A stretch of 64,000 nt of DNA from CAVRQM01 sp963723455 (GCA_963723455.1 CAVRQM010000001.1:310001-374000), one strand, 5' to 3'; counted from the first letter of the stretch, positions 1-8,651 are shown. Numbers and translations are program-made. Notes: generated from the letters alone by a model not told the origin.

Positions 1-211
1 CCTCGTCCGCGGCAGTGAATGCCGCCTGCACCACCGCGGTATCCGCCTTGGCGTCCATCGCGCGCATCGCCGCGATCAGGCCGTCGATGCTTTCCCCGGC
101 AGGGACGGGGGGCGCGGGCGGGCGGCCCGGCCGGGCAGGCGCGGCGGCGGCCACGCCGTCAGGCAGGAACAGCGGCGTCGCCCAGAACTCCCTGGCCGCG
201 CCGCCGGTCAT
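1..211 (-). CDS. RelA/SpoT-family (p)ppGpp synthetase/hydrolase, N-terminal fragment
   Basis: The reverse strand opens with ATG at 211-209, seven bases after the rpoZ stop, and runs off the window edge after about 70 codons. After a Pro/Ala-rich stretch the protein reads ESIDGLIAAMRAMDAKADT and then AVVQAAFTAADE, which resembles the helix just before the HD hydrolase domain of bifunctional Rel proteins. rpoZ followed by a rel/spoT gene is a common bacterial arrangement, so the neighbour supports the call. The catalytic domains lie outside the window, so synthetase and hydrolase activity cannot be checked. Confidence 0.7.
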   Translation of the reverse strand, partial: MTGGAAREFWATPLFLPDGVAAAAPARPGRPPAPPVPAGESIDGLIAAMRAMDAKADTAVVQAAFTAADE

Positions 212-217
212 GTCGCT

Positions 218-625
218 TTAGCGGCGGGCGCGGCCGCCAAGCTCCGCCTCGATCGCGGCCTCCAGATCCTCGGGCGCCATCTCCTCGCCCTCGACCGGCA
301 GAGTCGCCGCCTCCTCCTCCGAGGAGATGTCCTGCAACCCGAAGATGTTCTGGTCGGTGGGGATCAGGTCCATCACCTCCTCATCGGCCGGCTCCGGCTC
401 CGGAGCGCGCGACAGCGACTTCATCAGATCGACCTTCAGCCGCTCCACCGTCACCGTGCCGTCGGCGATCTCGCGCAGGGCTACGACAGGGTTCTTGTCG
501 TCGTCGCGCTCGACGGTCAGCTCCTCGCCGCGACTGAGGTTGCGGGCGCGCTGGGCGGCCAGCAGAACCAGCTCGAAGCGGTTCGGGATCTTGTCAACGC
601 AATCTTCGACGGTAACGCGCGCCAT
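218..625 (-). CDS. rpoZ: DNA-directed RNA polymerase subunit omega
   Basis: Omega is the small subunit that chaperones beta-prime folding in RNA polymerase and helps confer ppGpp sensitivity. The 135-aa protein starts MARVTVEDCVDKIPNRFELV, the typical omega N-terminus, and continues with the conserved NPVVALREIADGTV segment near residue 50. The C-terminal half is an acidic tail typical of alphaproteobacteria. The open frame extends 23 codons upstream, but the family start is the ATG at 625. The partial rel gene follows directly downstream, linking the subunit to the alarmone enzyme. Length is normal for alphaproteobacterial omega. Confidence 0.95.
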   Translation of the reverse strand: MARVTVEDCVDKIPNRFELVLLAAQRARNLSRGEELTVERDDDKNPVVALREIADGTVTVERLKVDLMKSLSRAPEPEPADEEVMDLIPTDQNIFGLQDISSEEEAATLPVEGEEMAPEDLEAAIEAELGGRARR

Positions 626-706
626 GCGGTCCTGCTCCGACCCAGATAATTCGGTGTGAGCGGTCAAGATAGCGACGCGGTCGCATCGCGGCAAGGCTTT
701 GCTGCG

Positions 707-1195
707 TCACAGCAAAGCCACGCCCTGCGGCGGCAGGTCGGCGATCAGCTGGCGGACGCTACGGCGGAGGCGGGGATGTGTCCAGTCCGGGGCGACATCG
801 GCCAGCGGCAGGAGCACGAAGCCGCGCTGGTGCATGCGCGGATGCGGCAGCACCGGGTCGGGGGAATCGCGCACCACTCCATCGATCGCCACGATGTCCA
901 GATCCAGCGTGCGCGCCGCATTGACCTCGCCGCGCACCCGGCCCGACCCGGCCTCGATCGCCTGCAGGCGCGCAAGCAGCCAGGCCGGATCGACCTCGCC
1001 CTCCAGCCGAACCACGCCATTGACATAGGGCGGCTGGCCAGATGGCGGCACCGGGTCGGTCCGATACCAGCCGGACACCCCATCCAGGTGCAGCCCGGTC
1101 AGGTCGCCGATCGCCCGCACCGCCGCCTCGCAGGTTTGCAGCGGCGTCTCGCCATGCGGCCCGGGCAGGTTGGCGCCGATCGCCACCAGGATCAT
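707..1195 (-). CDS. folK: 2-amino-4-hydroxy-6-hydroxymethyldihydropteridine diphosphokinase
   Basis: FolK transfers pyrophosphate from ATP to 6-hydroxymethyl-7,8-dihydropterin in folate synthesis, ahead of FolP (28.4 kb here). The protein begins MILVAIGANLPGP and carries the two HPPK signatures: RTLDLDIVAI near residue 95 (magnesium-binding aspartates) and LPHPRMHQRGFVLLPL near residue 117. About 162 aa is normal. I chose the ATG at 1195 because the family begins right at this segment; a GTG at 1225 would add ten residues. It lies upstream of rpoZ on the same strand and is divergent from the NYN-domain gene. Confidence 0.93.
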   Translation of the reverse strand: MILVAIGANLPGPHGETPLQTCEAAVRAIGDLTGLHLDGVSGWYRTDPVPPSGQPPYVNGVVRLEGEVDPAWLLARLQAIEAGSGRVRGEVNAARTLDLDIVAIDGVVRDSPDPVLPHPRMHQRGFVLLPLADVAPDWTHPRLRRSVRQLIADLPPQGVALL

Positions 1196-1331
1196 CGCGC
1201 GCGCCACATCGGGAGGCAGGGCCACATCGTTGCCCGTTCACCTTTCGGCAAACAGCGAACACGATTATACGATCGCCGCATCAGGGCGCCGAGGCTCCGC
1301 CCGCATCGGCTTTCATCACGAGGCTGCTTCC

Positions 1332-1940
1332 ATGCCGCATTTCCTTACCAATGAGCGCACCGCCCTGTTCATCGACGGAGCCAACCTCTACTCCGCCTCG
1401 CGCAATCTCGGCTTCGATGTCGATTATCGCAACCTTCTTGAGTATTTTCGTAAGCAGACCCGCGTCATCCGCGCCTACTACTACGCCGCCGTGCTGGAAA
1501 CCGAGGAATATTCGCCGCTGAAGCCACTCACCGACTGGCTGGCCTATAATGGCTACACCCTCGTCACCAAGCCGGCGCGCGAGTTCACCGACGCCACCGG
1601 CCGCCGCCGGGTCAAGGGCAACATGGATATCGAGCTGGCGATCGACATGCTCGAGCTGTCCGACAAGCTGGACCACGTCGTGCTGTTCAGCGGCAACTCC
1701 GACTTCCGCCGGCTGGTCGAGGCGGTGCAGCGGCGCGGCGTTCGCGTTTCCGTGGTGTCGTCGGTCCGCACCAGCCCGCCAATGGTGGCCGACGAGCTGC
1801 GCCGGCAGGCCGACCAGTTCCTTGAACTCGCCGAGATCTCGCCGGAGTTCACCCGGCGACAGACCGAGCCGCGGCCGCCCCGCGGGAGCACCCGCCCGAC
1901 CCCGGCCGAGCCGTATGCCGATCCGACCGACGCTGCCTGA
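1332..1940 (+). CDS. NYN domain protein (LabA/DUF88 family, PIN-like nuclease fold)
   Basis: NYN domains are PIN-like folds often acting as metal-dependent RNases. The 202-aa protein has the acidic pattern of the fold: LFIDGANLY (D15, N18), KGNMDIELAIDML (D99, D105) and LFSGNSDF (D124). The C-terminal 35 residues are Pro/Arg-rich and probably disordered. The ATG at 1332 matches the family start (MPHFLTNERTALFIDGAN); the frame is open further upstream without similarity. Divergent placement from folK-rpoZ recurs in alphaproteobacteria. A link to RNA turnover is family knowledge; no substrate can be inferred here. Confidence 0.9.
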   Translation: MPHFLTNERTALFIDGANLYSASRNLGFDVDYRNLLEYFRKQTRVIRAYYYAAVLETEEYSPLKPLTDWLAYNGYTLVTKPAREFTDATGRRRVKGNMDIELAIDMLELSDKLDHVVLFSGNSDFRRLVEAVQRRGVRVSVVSSVRTSPPMVADELRRQADQFLELAEISPEFTRRQTEPRPPRGSTRPTPAEPYADPTDAA

Positions 1941-1953
1941 GGACCGTCGCAGC

Positions 1954-2628
1954 ATGGCGACGCCGGCGCCCGGGCCGCTGCTCAACGCGGCGTTGCCGCC
2001 GCCGCACGATTGCCCGCTGTGCCCGCGCCTGGTCGCCTACCGCGCGGCGAACCGCACCGCCAATCCCGCCTGGTTCAATGGCCCGGTGCCGAGTTTCGGG
2101 CCGCTGGAGGCAGGGCTGATGATCGCCGGCATGGCGCCCGGCGTGAAGGGTGCCAACCGAACGGGACGGCCGTTCACCGGCGACCACGCCGGCATCCTGC
2201 TGTATCAGACGCTCCTGCGGTTCGGCCTGGCATCGGGCGACTACCGGGCTGAGCCGGACGACGGCGTGGCGCTGCGCGACTGCCGCATCGTCAATGCGGT
2301 CCGCTGCGTGCCGCCGGCCAACTTGCCGGAGCCGCGCGAGGTCTCGACCTGCAACCAGTTCCTCGCCGCCGAACTGCGGGCCATGCCGAACCTGCGAATC
2401 GTCCTGGCGCTCGGCGTGCTCGCGCACGCGGCGGTGCTGAAGGCGTGCGGCATCCCGCCCGCACGGGTCCGCTTCAGCCACGGCGCGGTCCACGACCTGC
2501 CGGACGGGCTGCTGCTGGCCGACAGCTATCACGTGTCGCGCTACAACACGTCCACCGGCCGATTGACGCCGGCGATGTTCGAAGCGGTGATGTTCGACGT
2601 GACGCGGCGGCTGACCGAAATGGGCTGA
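1954..2628 (+). CDS. Uracil-DNA glycosylase, family 5 (UdgB-like)
   Basis: This is a base-excision repair enzyme removing uracil, and in family 5 also hypoxanthine, from DNA. The 224-aa protein shows GMAPGVKGANRTGRPFTGD at residues 59-77, the family 5 substrate-pocket motif, and HVSRYNT at 193-199, the second active-site motif. Cysteines C20 and C23 (CPLC) plus C118 and C133 are placed like the [4Fe-4S] ligands of families 4 and 5. The start at 1954 has GAGGA about ten bases upstream and follows the NYN gene stop by 13 bases, so the two are probably cotranscribed. The frame is open upstream but shows no homology there. Confidence 0.92.
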   Translation: MATPAPGPLLNAALPPPHDCPLCPRLVAYRAANRTANPAWFNGPVPSFGPLEAGLMIAGMAPGVKGANRTGRPFTGDHAGILLYQTLLRFGLASGDYRAEPDDGVALRDCRIVNAVRCVPPANLPEPREVSTCNQFLAAELRAMPNLRIVLALGVLAHAAVLKACGIPPARVRFSHGAVHDLPDGLLLADSYHVSRYNTSTGRLTPAMFEAVMFDVTRRLTEMG

Positions 2629-2703
2629 CGGGTCCGGCTGGTCGGATATCCAGCGGCCACCCCACCCTTGCCCCTCGCGCGCCCCGGCGCACATGATGCG
2701 GCC

Positions 2704-2964
2704 GTGAGCGACAGCCATACGATCGAGGCGGAAATCCTGCGCCTGGCCACCGAGCGCGGCGCGGGAAAATCGGTCTCCCCCAGCGAGGTGGCGCGCGCCT
2801 TGCGCCCGGACTGGCGGCCGCTGCTGTCCGCCGTGCGTCGCGCAGCGGTTCGGCTGGCGTCAGCCGGGCACATCGACATCCTTCGGCACGGCAAGCCGGT
2901 CGCCCCCGAGGCCGCGCGCGGCGTGATCCGGCTGCGCATCCGCCCGCCGGGCGGGGCGGCGTGA
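2704..2964 (+). CDS. DUF3253 family small protein
   Basis: An 86-aa basic protein matching what I recall of the DUF3253 pattern: a conserved KSVSPSEVARAL helix near residues 22-33, an invariant-looking W (W37, in PDWRPLL) and the ending RHGKPVAPEAARGVIRLRI. The fold is expected to be winged-helix-like. No biochemical role is established to my knowledge. I chose the GTG at 2704 because homology begins there; a TTG at 2668 is possible. Its stop overlaps the next gene's start (GTGA), which suggests translational coupling. Confidence 0.8.
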   Translation: MSDSHTIEAEILRLATERGAGKSVSPSEVARALRPDWRPLLSAVRRAAVRLASAGHIDILRHGKPVAPEAARGVIRLRIRPPGGAA

Positions 2965-3425
2965 AGCGGCTGATCGCGCTGCTGCTCGGCCTGCTGTTGC
3001 CGGCCTGTTCCGGGCATGGAGCGCACGGCATTCCGGTTCCTCCGCCAACCGACTTCTCCCGGATCGTCCGCCCCGCAAGCCCGAACACCGCCCTCGCAGC
3101 GCCCGCCGGCTTCCAGCCCGTCCCCGATCTCGTGACGCGGCGCTACGCCGTGCCGCCGCCGCAGCTGTATGCGCTGGTCATGCAGGTGGCGCTGGCGCAA
3201 CCGCGGACCTGGCTGCAGGTGGCCTATGACGACCGCCTGCAGGCGCATTTCGTCGCCCGCAGCCGGGTGTTCAATTTCCCGGATTCAATCACCGCGCAGA
3301 TCTACCCCGACGGTTCGCTCGTGCTGTGGTCGCGCAGCATCTATGGTCGTTCCGACCTCGGCGTGAACCGCCGGCGGCTGCGTGCCTGGCTCGCCGCGCT
3401 CGATCGCGCCGCCGCCCAACCCTGA
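2961..3425 (+). CDS. DUF1499 domain lipoprotein
   Basis: The 154-aa protein has a classic lipoprotein signal: MKRLIALLLGLLLPAC with the lipobox cysteine at C16. The mature part has the DUF1499 look: long-chain acidic/aromatic strands around VAYDDRLQAHFVARSRVFNFPD and a closing segment YGRSDLGVNRRRLRAWLAAL. It starts at GTG 2961, overlapping the stop of the preceding gene by 4 bp. Localisation is probably the periplasmic face of a membrane. Function is unknown for the family. Confidence 0.82.
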   Translation: MKRLIALLLGLLLPACSGHGAHGIPVPPPTDFSRIVRPASPNTALAAPAGFQPVPDLVTRRYAVPPPQLYALVMQVALAQPRTWLQVAYDDRLQAHFVARSRVFNFPDSITAQIYPDGSLVLWSRSIYGRSDLGVNRRRLRAWLAALDRAAAQP

Positions 3426-3443
3426 CCGGAGTTCCCAGACCCC

Positions 3444-5248
3444 ATGCGAGGACTTGGACCGTTCTTCCGGGACGTGTGGCGCTTGGCGCTGCCTTACTAC
3501 AACTCCGAGGAACGCTGGTTCGCGCGCGGGATGCTGGCGTTGAACCTGGTGCTGCGGTTCGTGCTGGTCGGCATGGACGTTGTGTTCAACTATTGGAACC
3601 GCGAGTTCTTCAACTCGCTCCAGAACAAGGACTGGACCGGTTTCGTTCAGCTGCTGCTGTTCTACCGGCGTACACCAGAGGGACTGCTGCCTGGCTTTGT
3701 CGTCATCGCCGTGGTCATCATCTCGATTTCAATTTTTCGCGTCTACATCGTGCAGTGGCTGCAGATCCGCTGGCGACGCTGGATGACTGGCCGGATGCTG
3801 CACGACTGGCTGTCCGATCGGGCGTATTACCGCATCAGCCTGCTCCAGGGCGGCGACGCCAAGGGCACGCGCACCGACAACCCTGACCAGCGCATCGCCG
3901 ACGACCTGCGCGACTTCATCGGCGACCCGATCATCGGCTCGCGCGGCATCCTGTCGCTCGGCGTCGATCTGCTGGCCAACGTCGTCGAGTTGTTCAGCTT
4001 CCTGGCGATCCTATGGACACTGTCCGGGTCGGTCTCGCTCTGGGGTCTGGTGATCCCCGGCTACATGGTCTGGGTGGCGTTGCTGTATTCGGCTGCCGGC
4101 ACGGTGCTGACACATCTGGTGGGCCGGCCGCTGGCCATCCTGAGCTTCCAGAAGCAGCGGGTGGAGGCGGATTTCCGCTTCGGCCTGATGCGGCTGCGCG
4201 AGAACACCGAGAGCGTCGCGCTGTACGGCGGCGAGGCCGAGGAGAGGGGCAATCTGACCAACCGGTTCGCCGCCATCGTTGACAATTGGTGGCGGCTGAT
4301 GCGGCGCTTCGTGTACCTGAACGCGCTCACCAGCGGCTATGCCCAGGTGGCCGGCATCTTTCCGCTGGTGGTCGCGGCGCCGCGCTATTTCTTTGGCAAG
4401 ATGCCGCTCGGCTTCGTGACGCAGGTGGGCGACGCCTTCGGGCAGGTGCAGGGCGCGATGTCCTGGCTGGTCAACAACTACGCCGACCTCGCCACCTGGC
4501 GGGCCACCGTCGAACGTTTGGCCACCTTCCAGCGCGCCATCGAGGCCGCGCGCGCCGCCGCCGGCACCGGCATCACCGCCGAAGGCCAGCTTGGCGACGA
4601 CTACGCCCTGCACGACGCCACCATCGCCCTGCCCTCGGGCGAGGTGCTGCTGGCGCACTCGCGATTTCCGGCTGGAGCCGGGCCGCTCGGTGGTCATCAC
4701 CGGCCGCTCGGGCAGCGGCAAATCGACACTGTTCAGGGCGCTCGCCGGCATCTGGCCGTTCGGCAGCGGCCATGTGCTCCGTCCGCGCGGGCGCGCGCTG
4801 TTCCTGCCGCAGCGCCCGTACGTGCCGCTCGGCTCTTTGCGCCACGCCCTGACCTACCCGGACGCCGACACCGCGCATGACGAGGCGACGGTCCGGGCGG
4901 CGCTGGCCGATTGCGGGCTGGCATTCCTGGGCGACCGCCTGGGCGACGAGGACGACTGGACCCAGCGCCTGTCCGGCGGCGAGCTACAGCGCGTCGCGAT
5001 CGCGCGCGCCCTGCTGGCCCGGCCGGACTGGCTGTTCCTGGACGAGGCGACGGCCAATCTGGACCCGGAGTCGGAGGCGGAGATCTACGCCATGCTGAAA
5101 GCACCGGCTGCCGCAGACCACCATCGTCTCGATCGCCCACCGCCCCGCGGTGGCGGGGCACCACGACCGGCAGCTGCGCTTCGAGCGCCCGCCGGGGCGG
5201 CTTGTGGAGGCGATGCCGGTCGAGAACAAGCCGGTGGCCGCCACGTGA
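3444..5248 (+). CDS. SbmA/BacA-like ABC transporter, fused permease-ATPase (two frameshifts)
   Basis: The N-terminal ~330 residues form a six-helix ABC membrane domain of the SbmA/BacA/YddA class (peptide, very-long-chain fatty acid or cobalamin transport in relatives). The C-terminal ATPase has Walker A GRSGSGKST (about residue 420), signature LSGGELQR (about 510) and Walker B LFLDEAT (about 535). The reading frame changes twice: near 4660, between VLLAHS and DFRLEPGR, and near 5099, between AMLK and HRLPQTTIVSIAH. Removing one base at each place gives a continuous ~600-aa protein ending at TGA 5248. Start ATG 3444 follows a purine-rich stretch. The shifts may be sequence errors rather than real inactivation. 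Confidence 0.85.
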
Positions 5249-5476
5249 ACGACCTGCTCGCGAGAATGCGGCGGAACCCAGCCGGAGATTGGACCATTGC
5301 GGACGTGTCTGCCGCAGCGTCGGCGCCCGCTGCACCCCACCATCGGGCGGAGGCAGCCATACAAGATTTTCCGCCCAGGCTTCCCGGAGATCCTGACTAT
5401 TCCTGCACAGCGTTCCATCCTTCCATACTACATACGCGCATTGACCCGATTTCTTGGAGAGCCTGCGCATGAATGA
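5245..5476 (+). CDS. hicA: HicA-like mRNA interferase toxin (two frameshifts)
   Basis: HicA toxins are small dsRBD-fold RNases that cleave mRNA. A GTG at 5245, overlapping the ABC transporter stop, opens NDLLARMRRNPAGDWTIAD. After a one-base gap near 5309 the frame continues CRSVGARCTPPSGGGSH, and after another missing base near 5359 it continues YKIFRPGFPEILTIPAQ and YYIRALTRFLGEPAHE to TGA 5476. The assembled 77-aa protein has the HicA hallmark GGSH with the catalytic histidine and the TIPAQR strand. It overlaps hicB by 8 bp. Either the locus is decaying or the sequence lacks two bases. Confidence 0.72.
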
Positions 5477-5703
5477 GCGTAACCGCGACTATCGCGTTGT
5501 GATCGAGCGGCTGGACGCTGCGGACGGCGGCGTCTCCATAGCTGTAGTCCCTGACCTGCCCGGCTGCATGTCTGACGGCGCTTCCCGCGAGGAGGCGGCC
5601 CGCAATGTCGCCGATGCGATCGAACTCATGGATCAAGGAGGCCGTCCACCTCCGACGCGAGTTGCCGGCTGTCTCGCGGCCCCTGCATCCGGCCGCAGCC
5701 TGA
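5469..5703 (+). CDS. hicB: HicB-family antitoxin (one frameshift)
   Basis: HicB neutralises HicA and usually autorepresses the operon. The ATG at 5469 lies inside the end of hicA. The frame reads YRVVIERLDAADGG then VVPDLPGCMSDGASREEAA, the HicB partial RNase H-like core. At 5628 one extra A shifts the frame; deleting it gives NVADAIELWIKEAVHLRREL and a stop TGA at 5703, a 77-aa protein of usual length for a short HicB. No DNA-binding domain is visible at the C-terminus, as in the short HicB subtype. It ends one base before the convergent recQ stop. Confidence 0.8.
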
Positions 5704-5704
5704 C

Positions 5705-7528
5705 CTATCCCGCCGCCCCCAGGCACCCCAGCACCGCCGGTCCGTAGCGCAGCAGCTTCGATGCGCCCACGCCTTTGACCTGACCCAACTCGTCCAGGCT
5801 GCCCGGCCGGATCGCTGCTATGTCGCGCAGCACGGCGTCGTGGAAGATGACATAGGGCGGCACGCGCTGCGCCTTGGCCTCCGCCGCCCGCCAGGCGCGC
5901 AGCGCCTCGAACACCGCACCGCCCTCGCCCGGCGGCACAGCCGGCGCGCGCCCGCGGAGTGCCGGCGACGGCGACGGCGCGTCCTCGCGCAGCATCAGCG
6001 TCTGCTCGCCGCGCAGGATGCCGCGCGCCCGCTCGGCCACCACCGAGAGCGTCGCATACTGTCCACCCTCGACCTCCAGGGCTCCGTGCGCCACAAGTTG
6101 CCGCGCTACGCCGCGCCAGAAACCGCGGGTGCGATCCCGTCCGATGCCAAACGTCGGCAGCCGGTCGTGTCCCCATTGCGTGACCACCTCGGTCGCCTCG
6201 CCCAGCAACACCGAAATCACGTGCAGCGCGCCGAACCGCTGGCCGGTGCGCACCACTGCGGACAGCAGTTTCTGCGCCTCGATCGTGCCATCGAAAAGTC
6301 GGGCCGGGCTGGCGCAGGTGTCGCAATGCCCGCACGGCGCCGGCAGATCCTCGCCGAAGCACGCCAGCAGCGCGCGGGTGCGGCATCCGGCCGTTTCGGT
6401 CAGGGCGATCATCGCCTCCAGCCGCTGCCGCATCACCTGCTTTTGCGCCTCGGGCGCCACGGACTGGCCGAGGAAGTGCCGGGCGCGGGCGATGTCCTCG
6501 CCGCCATAGAGCAGCATCGTGTCGGCCGGTTCGCCGTCGCGCCCGGCGCGGCCGATCTGCTGATAGTACCCCTCCGGGCTGTCCGGCATGTCCAGATGCA
6601 CCACGAAGCGGACATCCGGCCGGTCGATGCCCATGCCGAAGGCGATCGTGGCGACCACCACGACAGGCTCGCCCGACCTGAACTGCTCGGCCGCCGCCCG
6701 CTTGGTCTCCGGCGGCAGGCCGGCATGGAACGCCACCGCCGGGACGGACTTTTCCACCAGCTTCGCCGCAACTCGCTCGGTTTTGGCGCGGCTGCCGCAA
6801 TAGACGATGCCGGCAGCCTTCGGGTGGCGCCGGATCATGGCCAACAGCTGCGCGGTCTCGCCCTCCTTGGGCGCGGCGGCGATGCGCAGGTTGGGTCGAT
6901 GAAAACTGGCCGCGAACACCGCCGCGTCCGGCATGCGCAGCGCGCTCAGGATGTCGGTGCGGGTGCGCGGGTCCGCGGTGGCGGTCAGCGCGAGCCGCGG
7001 CACGCCCGGAAAATCCTCGGCCAGCCCGGCGAGCATACGGTAGTCGGGGCGGAACTCGTGGCCCCATTGACTGACGCAATGCGCCTCGTCCACCGCCACC
7101 AGGCTGATCCGCCGGCGCTGCAGCCGCTCCAGCGTGCCGGGGCTGAGCAGGCGCTCGGGCGAGACATAGATCAGGTCAAGCCGCCCGGCATCCAGCGCGC
7201 GGCCGATCTCGCGCTGCTCCTCGGGCGGCTGGTCGGAATGCATGGCCGCGGCCGCGACACCCAACTGCCGCAGCGCGGCCACCTGGTCGTCCATCAGCGC
7301 GATCAGCGGCGAGACCACGATCGCCGTGCCCGGAAGGCACAGCGCCGGCACCTGGTAGCAGACGCTCTTGCCGCCGCCGGTCGGCATCAGCACCAGCGCG
7401 TCGCCGCCGGCGAGCACATGCTCGATCACCGACTCCTGCAATCCCCGGAATGCCGGAAAACCGAACACGCGGGCCAGCACCTCGGCCGGCTGCTCGCCCC
7501 GGCCGGCCGCTCGGATCGCGGCACTCAC
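5705..7528 (-). CDS. recQ: ATP-dependent DNA helicase RecQ
   Basis: RecQ is a 3'-5' helicase for recombination and fork repair. The 607-aa protein has Walker A PTGGGKS (residues 49-55), the DEAH box (147-150) followed by the RecQ-specific aromatic-rich loop CVSQWGHEFRPDYR, helicase motif VI region YYQQIGRAGRDG, a zinc-binding cysteine cluster near 380-400 (GCRTRALLACF and CGHCDTC), winged-helix RQC and a C-terminal HRDC domain (about 530-600). It starts 4 bp after the stop of the OmpA-like lipoprotein gene on the same strand. Length is normal. Confidence 0.96.
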   Translation of the reverse strand: MSAAIRAAGRGEQPAEVLARVFGFPAFRGLQESVIEHVLAGGDALVLMPTGGGKSVCYQVPALCLPGTAIVVSPLIALMDDQVAALRQLGVAAAAMHSDQPPEEQREIGRALDAGRLDLIYVSPERLLSPGTLERLQRRRISLVAVDEAHCVSQWGHEFRPDYRMLAGLAEDFPGVPRLALTATADPRTRTDILSALRMPDAAVFAASFHRPNLRIAAAPKEGETAQLLAMIRRHPKAAGIVYCGSRAKTERVAAKLVEKSVPAVAFHAGLPPETKRAAAEQFRSGEPVVVVATIAFGMGIDRPDVRFVVHLDMPDSPEGYYQQIGRAGRDGEPADTMLLYGGEDIARARHFLGQSVAPEAQKQVMRQRLEAMIALTETAGCRTRALLACFGEDLPAPCGHCDTCASPARLFDGTIEAQKLLSAVVRTGQRFGALHVISVLLGEATEVVTQWGHDRLPTFGIGRDRTRGFWRGVARQLVAHGALEVEGGQYATLSVVAERARGILRGEQTLMLREDAPSPSPALRGRAPAVPPGEGGAVFEALRAWRAAEAKAQRVPPYVIFHDAVLRDIAAIRPGSLDELGQVKGVGASKLLRYGPAVLGCLGAAG

Positions 7529-7532
7529 GCTG

Positions 7533-7934
7533 TCAGGAGGCGCCGACGGCGATGGTCACGCGGCGCGCCTCGACCGGATCGAGCTGATAGCCGGTCGCGC
7601 CCTGCGCATTGATGCGGATCCGGCCGGCGTCCACGCCGTCCTGACGTAGCTGATCGACGACCTGCTGCGCCCGTGTTCGCGACAGCAGCTGGTTGGCGGC
7701 GTTGCTGCCGGTGTCGTTGGCGGCATACCCGCTGACCAGGATCGGCACGCCCGCATGCTGGCGGGCGCTGTCGGCCGCCTGCTTGACCGCCTTGAGGCCG
7801 CCATCGTCCAGCCCCGCCGACCATTTCTGGAAATACACGGCATAGCTCTGGCCCGCCGCCGCCGGCGTGCCGGGAACGGTATGGGCGCAGGCGCCGAGCA
7901 TCAGCAGCAGCGTGAACGGGGCAAGACGGCGCAT
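7533..7934 (-). CDS. OmpA-family lipoprotein
   Basis: A 133-aa protein with lipoprotein signal MRRLAPFTLLLMLGAC (C16). It has an OmpA_C-like domain: YAVYFQKWSAGLDDGGLKAV, then VSGYAANDTGSNAANQLLSR and RAQQVVDQLRQDGVDAGRI, ending in the conserved RRVTIAV strand. Such domains bind diaminopimelate in peptidoglycan and tether the outer membrane. The start at 7934 is where the signal peptide begins; the open frame extends 25 codons upstream without signal-like sequence. It is the first gene of a likely two-gene unit with recQ, an association with no obvious functional logic. Confidence 0.85.
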   Translation of the reverse strand: MRRLAPFTLLLMLGACAHTVPGTPAAAGQSYAVYFQKWSAGLDDGGLKAVKQAADSARQHAGVPILVSGYAANDTGSNAANQLLSRTRAQQVVDQLRQDGVDAGRIRINAQGATGYQLDPVEARRVTIAVGAS

Positions 7935-8065
7935 CGAAACGATCCTGTCGCTGAACATGGCCCTACCTGCCCGTTCGCTCGCGGCCGCGTCAATGATACA
8001 GCCCAGCATGCAGGGGCAATCGCCTGAACGGCTCGGGGATTCCTGCGCGGGCTGAAGTCTGGTTC

Positions 8066-8557
8066 ATGGGAGACCTCGTGCTGACGAGGTTTCCGGATGC
8101 CGGCCCATCGCTGATCGACCACGTCGCTGCACGTGAGGACCCGCGTCAGTCCTGGAAGTGCTGTTTCCCGTGCCGGGGAGCCTGCTGCTCGTGTTCTGCG
8201 GCACGCTGGCCGGGGCGGAAGACGTCGTGGAGATCAGGCGCTGGGGCCAGATGCATCAGGAGTTCTTGCGCCGCCTGCTGCCCTACAAGGCGGGGGTTCC
8301 CAGCCACGACACCCTCAACGATGTCATCAACGCCATCGACGGCGCTCTCTTCGCACAATGCTGCATTGCCGGGGTCGACGGCCTGCGCGCCCCGGCTCCG
8401 GCCTGTGCCGCACGCCCGAGATCGTCGCCATCGACGGCAAGACCTCGCGGCGCACCCACGACCGCCGCCGCGACCGCGGGCCGCTGCACATGGTTCCGGC
8501 ATGGGCCAGCAGCCAGCGCCTCGTGCTCGGCCAACGGGCGTGCGAGGCCACACTTCA
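8066..8557 (+). pseudogene. ISAs1-family transposase remnant, 5' part only
   Basis: Pieces of an ISAs1-type DDE transposase occur in order on the plus strand in three frames: LIDHVAAREDPRQSWK (about 8110-8157), then LAGAEDVVEIRRWGQMHQ through LRRLLPYKAGVPSHDTLN (8158-8385), then TPEIVAIDGKTSRR and MVPAWASSQRLVLGQRACE (to about 8557). AIDGKT holds the first catalytic Asp. Two frameshifts separate the pieces and everything after LGQRACE, including the other DDE residues, is missing because the sequence switches to an IS630 fragment. About 40% of the usual transposase remains, so it is dead. The 131 bases before it (7935-8065) contain no gene I recognise. Confidence 0.8.
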
Positions 8558-8651
8558 CAATACTAGCCACGCTGACCTCAAGCACGGCTGCAACCGAGCG
8601 CACCGTCTCACCAGCCATAACCCGGGCCACGGCCCGTTCGCGCAAATCCAT
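8558..8651 (-). pseudogene. IS630-family transposase remnant, N-terminal helix-turn-helix only
   Basis: On the minus strand an ATG at 8651 begins MDLRERAVARVMAGETVRSV followed by AAVLEVSVASIVK, the N-terminal HTH of IS630/Tc1-like transposases found in many proteobacteria. After about 31 codons the sequence becomes the antisense of the ISAs1 remnant, so the junction lies near 8557. The two elements face each other, which suggests that one inserted into the other and most of both was later deleted. Confidence 0.72.

Noticed and set aside
5245..5703. A phage-defence island around hicAB, recQ and the IS remnants
   Set aside because: RecQ is a full housekeeping helicase, and no nuclease, restriction or Abi-type partner lies nearby; a lone TA pair is insufficient.
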